NCBI GenBank assembly: GCA_903909415.1
Contig: CAIVVS010000039.1
Location: 1-5,130 of the forward strand
Direction of reading: 5' to 3'
Source of the DNA: an uncultured Pseudomonadota bacterium
GTDB taxonomy: Bacteria > Pseudomonadota > Gammaproteobacteria > Burkholderiales > SG8-39
Length of the DNA: 5,130 bases
The position numbers and the translations under genes are program-made. Positions 4,008-5,130 of this stretch are shown one piece after another (the stretch's first letter is position 1; every line of letters begins with the position of its first letter). Below the pieces are notes generated by a model that saw only the letters and a list, made by a program, of their open reading frames with translations, ran no database searches and was not told the origin of the DNA.

Positions 4008-5130
4008 CTACAGCTCGTCCAGCCGCGCGAGCATCGCGTCGCCCGCCTGCCTGATCGCTTCCCGTTCATCCGCTGACAGGCGCGCGAGGTTGCGCACCAT
4101 CAGCGCGGTGCGCGGGTTGGCGGCGAAGGCCGGCTCGTGGCGGTCCAGGAAGCGCCAGTAGAGGGTGGTCATCGGGCAGGCGCGCGGCCCGGTCTTCTGC
4201 GCCGGGTCGTAGCGGCAGCCGTCGCAGTAGTTGCTCATGCGCTTCACGTAGGCGCCGCTGGCGACGTAGGGCTTGGAGGTGAAGCGCCCGCCATTGGCAT
4301 AGAGCGCCATGCCCAGCGTGTTCGGGTGCTCCACCCATTCCACCGCGTCCACGTAGGCGCCCAGGTACCAGGCTGACACCTGCGAGGGCTCGACCTCGGC
4401 CAGCACGCCGAACAGGCCGGTCAGCATCAGGCGCTGGATGTGGTGCGCGTAGCCGTACTCCAGCGTCTGTCCTATCGCCTGGGACAGGCAGTGCATGTGC
4501 GTCCTGCCGGTCCAGTACCAGGCCGGCAGCGCGCGCCGGTGGCCGAAGTGGTTCGCGCCGTCCATGTCCGGCATGTCCAGCCAGTACGCGCCGCGGATGA
4601 ACTCGCGCCAGCCCAGGATCTGCCGAACGAAGCCCTCGACGGCGGGCAGCGGCGCCTTTCCCTCGCGCCACGCCGCCACGGCGGCATCGACCACCTCGCG
4701 CGGGTCCAGCAGCTTCAGGTTCATCGCGGAAGCAAGCAGGCTGTGGTGCAGCCATGGCTGGCCGGTCCACATCGCGTCCTGCCAGTCGCCGAAGGAGGGC
4801 AGCCGGTGGCGGATGAAGTCATCCAGTGCGGCGAGTGCTTGGGCGCGCGTCACCGGCCAGCCGAAGCTGTCCAGCGAACCCGGATGGCCCGGGAAGCGCG
4901 CCACCACCTCGTCCAGCACCGCGCGGGTGAGGGCATCGGGCTTGAACCGCAGCGGGGGGCGGATCTTGCCCGGTCCGGCCTTGCCGAAGGACTTGCGGTT
5001 CTCGGCGTCGAAGTTCCAACGGCCTCCTTCTGGTTCGCCCTTCGCATCCACCAGGACGCCATGCTCGCGGCGCATCTCCCGGTAGAAGAACTCCATGCGC
5101 ATGTCCTTGCGGCCGCGCGCCCAGGTGGCG
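4008..5130 (-). CDS. Iron-sulfur bacterial photolyase/cryptochrome (PhrB-like, (6-4) type), N-terminus missing
   Basis: The frame enters from the right edge (ATWARGRKDMRMEFFYREM) and ends at the stop 4008-4010, giving about 373 residues of a family usually near 510 long; the ATG at 5102 is internal. FeS-type photolyases (deoxyribodipyrimidine photolyase-related, PhrB of Agrobacterium) use light and FAD to repair UV-damaged DNA, in PhrB the (6-4) photoproduct. Four cysteines of the 4Fe-4S site are present, with codons at 4488-4490, 4224-4226, 4215-4217 and 4176-4178. Their spacing (88, 3 and 13 residues apart) equals that of PhrB Cys350/438/441/454 as I recall it. Counting from there, the PhrB His365-His366 pair (YAHHIQRLM), Leu370, Met410, Tyr424 and Trp342/Trp390 positions are all kept, so the enzyme looks active. 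The N-terminal antenna-binding domain is outside the window. It converges on the Rid/ABC operon and seems unrelated to it. Confidence 0.93.
   Translation of the reverse strand, partial: ATWARGRKDMRMEFFYREMRREHGVLVDAKGEPEGGRWNFDAENRKSFGKAGPGKIRPPLRFKPDALTRAVLDEVVARFPGHPGSLDSFGWPVTRAQALAALDDFIRHRLPSFGDWQDAMWTGQPWLHHSLLASAMNLKLLDPREVVDAAVAAWREGKAPLPAVEGFVRQILGWREFIRGAYWLDMPDMDGANHFGHRRALPAWYWTGRTHMHCLSQAIGQTLEYGYAHHIQRLMLTGLFGVLAEVEPSQVSAWYLGAYVDAVEWVEHPNTLGMALYANGGRFTSKPYVASGAYVKRMSNYCDGCRYDPAQKTGPRACPMTTLYWRFLDRHEPAFAANPRTALMVRNLARLSADEREAIRQAGDAMLARLDEL

Noticed and set aside
4495..5085. 196-codon plus-strand frame opposite the photolyase gene
   Set aside because: Ser/Arg-rich antisense shadow with no domain, while the minus strand carries a fully conserved photolyase.
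5100..5102. ATG as the start of the photolyase gene
   Set aside because: The same frame continues to the window edge as GRKDMRMEFFYREM, which is conserved family sequence, so this ATG is internal.

Overview
The window is strongly GC-rich, with G or C at most third codon positions, and packs its genes tightly with short gaps. Gene content (a 4,5-dihydroxyphthalate-decarboxylase-like protein, an NMT1-type ABC importer, Rid-family proteins and an iron-sulfur photolyase) fits a free-living proteobacterium, most likely a betaproteobacterium of the Burkholderiales. That placement is inference from composition and gene families, not from a marker gene.

Layout. Positions 2-259 (+) hold the C-terminal end of a 4,5-dihydroxyphthalate-decarboxylase-like protein. 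Positions 260-387 are the only sizeable intergenic stretch. It holds a concentric inverted repeat, a good sigma70-like promoter (TTGGCA, 17 nt, TACAGT) and two small perfect palindromes over the -10 and the expected transcript start. Positions 388-3963 (+) look like one five-gene operon: a Rid protein (131 aa), a periplasmic substrate-binding protein, an ABC ATPase, an ABC permease, and a second, divergent Rid protein with a lysine-rich N-terminal tail. On the minus strand, 4008 to the right edge is a photolyase of the iron-sulfur bacterial (6-4) type, convergent with the operon and lacking its N-terminus because the window ends.

How the genes may work together. Binding protein, ATPase and permease form a complete importer of the nitrate/sulfonate/taurine/pyrimidine-precursor type. 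Two different Rid proteins bracket the importer in the same operon. Rid proteins deaminate reactive enamines and imines, so the likely reading is that the imported compound carries nitrogen and its breakdown makes such an intermediate. The substrate cannot be read from the sequence. The decarboxylase-like gene upstream hints at aromatic or heteroaromatic acid catabolism, but the promoter between them suggests a separate transcription unit. The photolyase appears unrelated in function.

The most interesting points are the Rid-importer-Rid arrangement, the non-standard active-site positions in both Rid proteins, the basic tail on the second one, and the palindromes in the promoter. I found no mobile element, CRISPR array, tRNA or rRNA.
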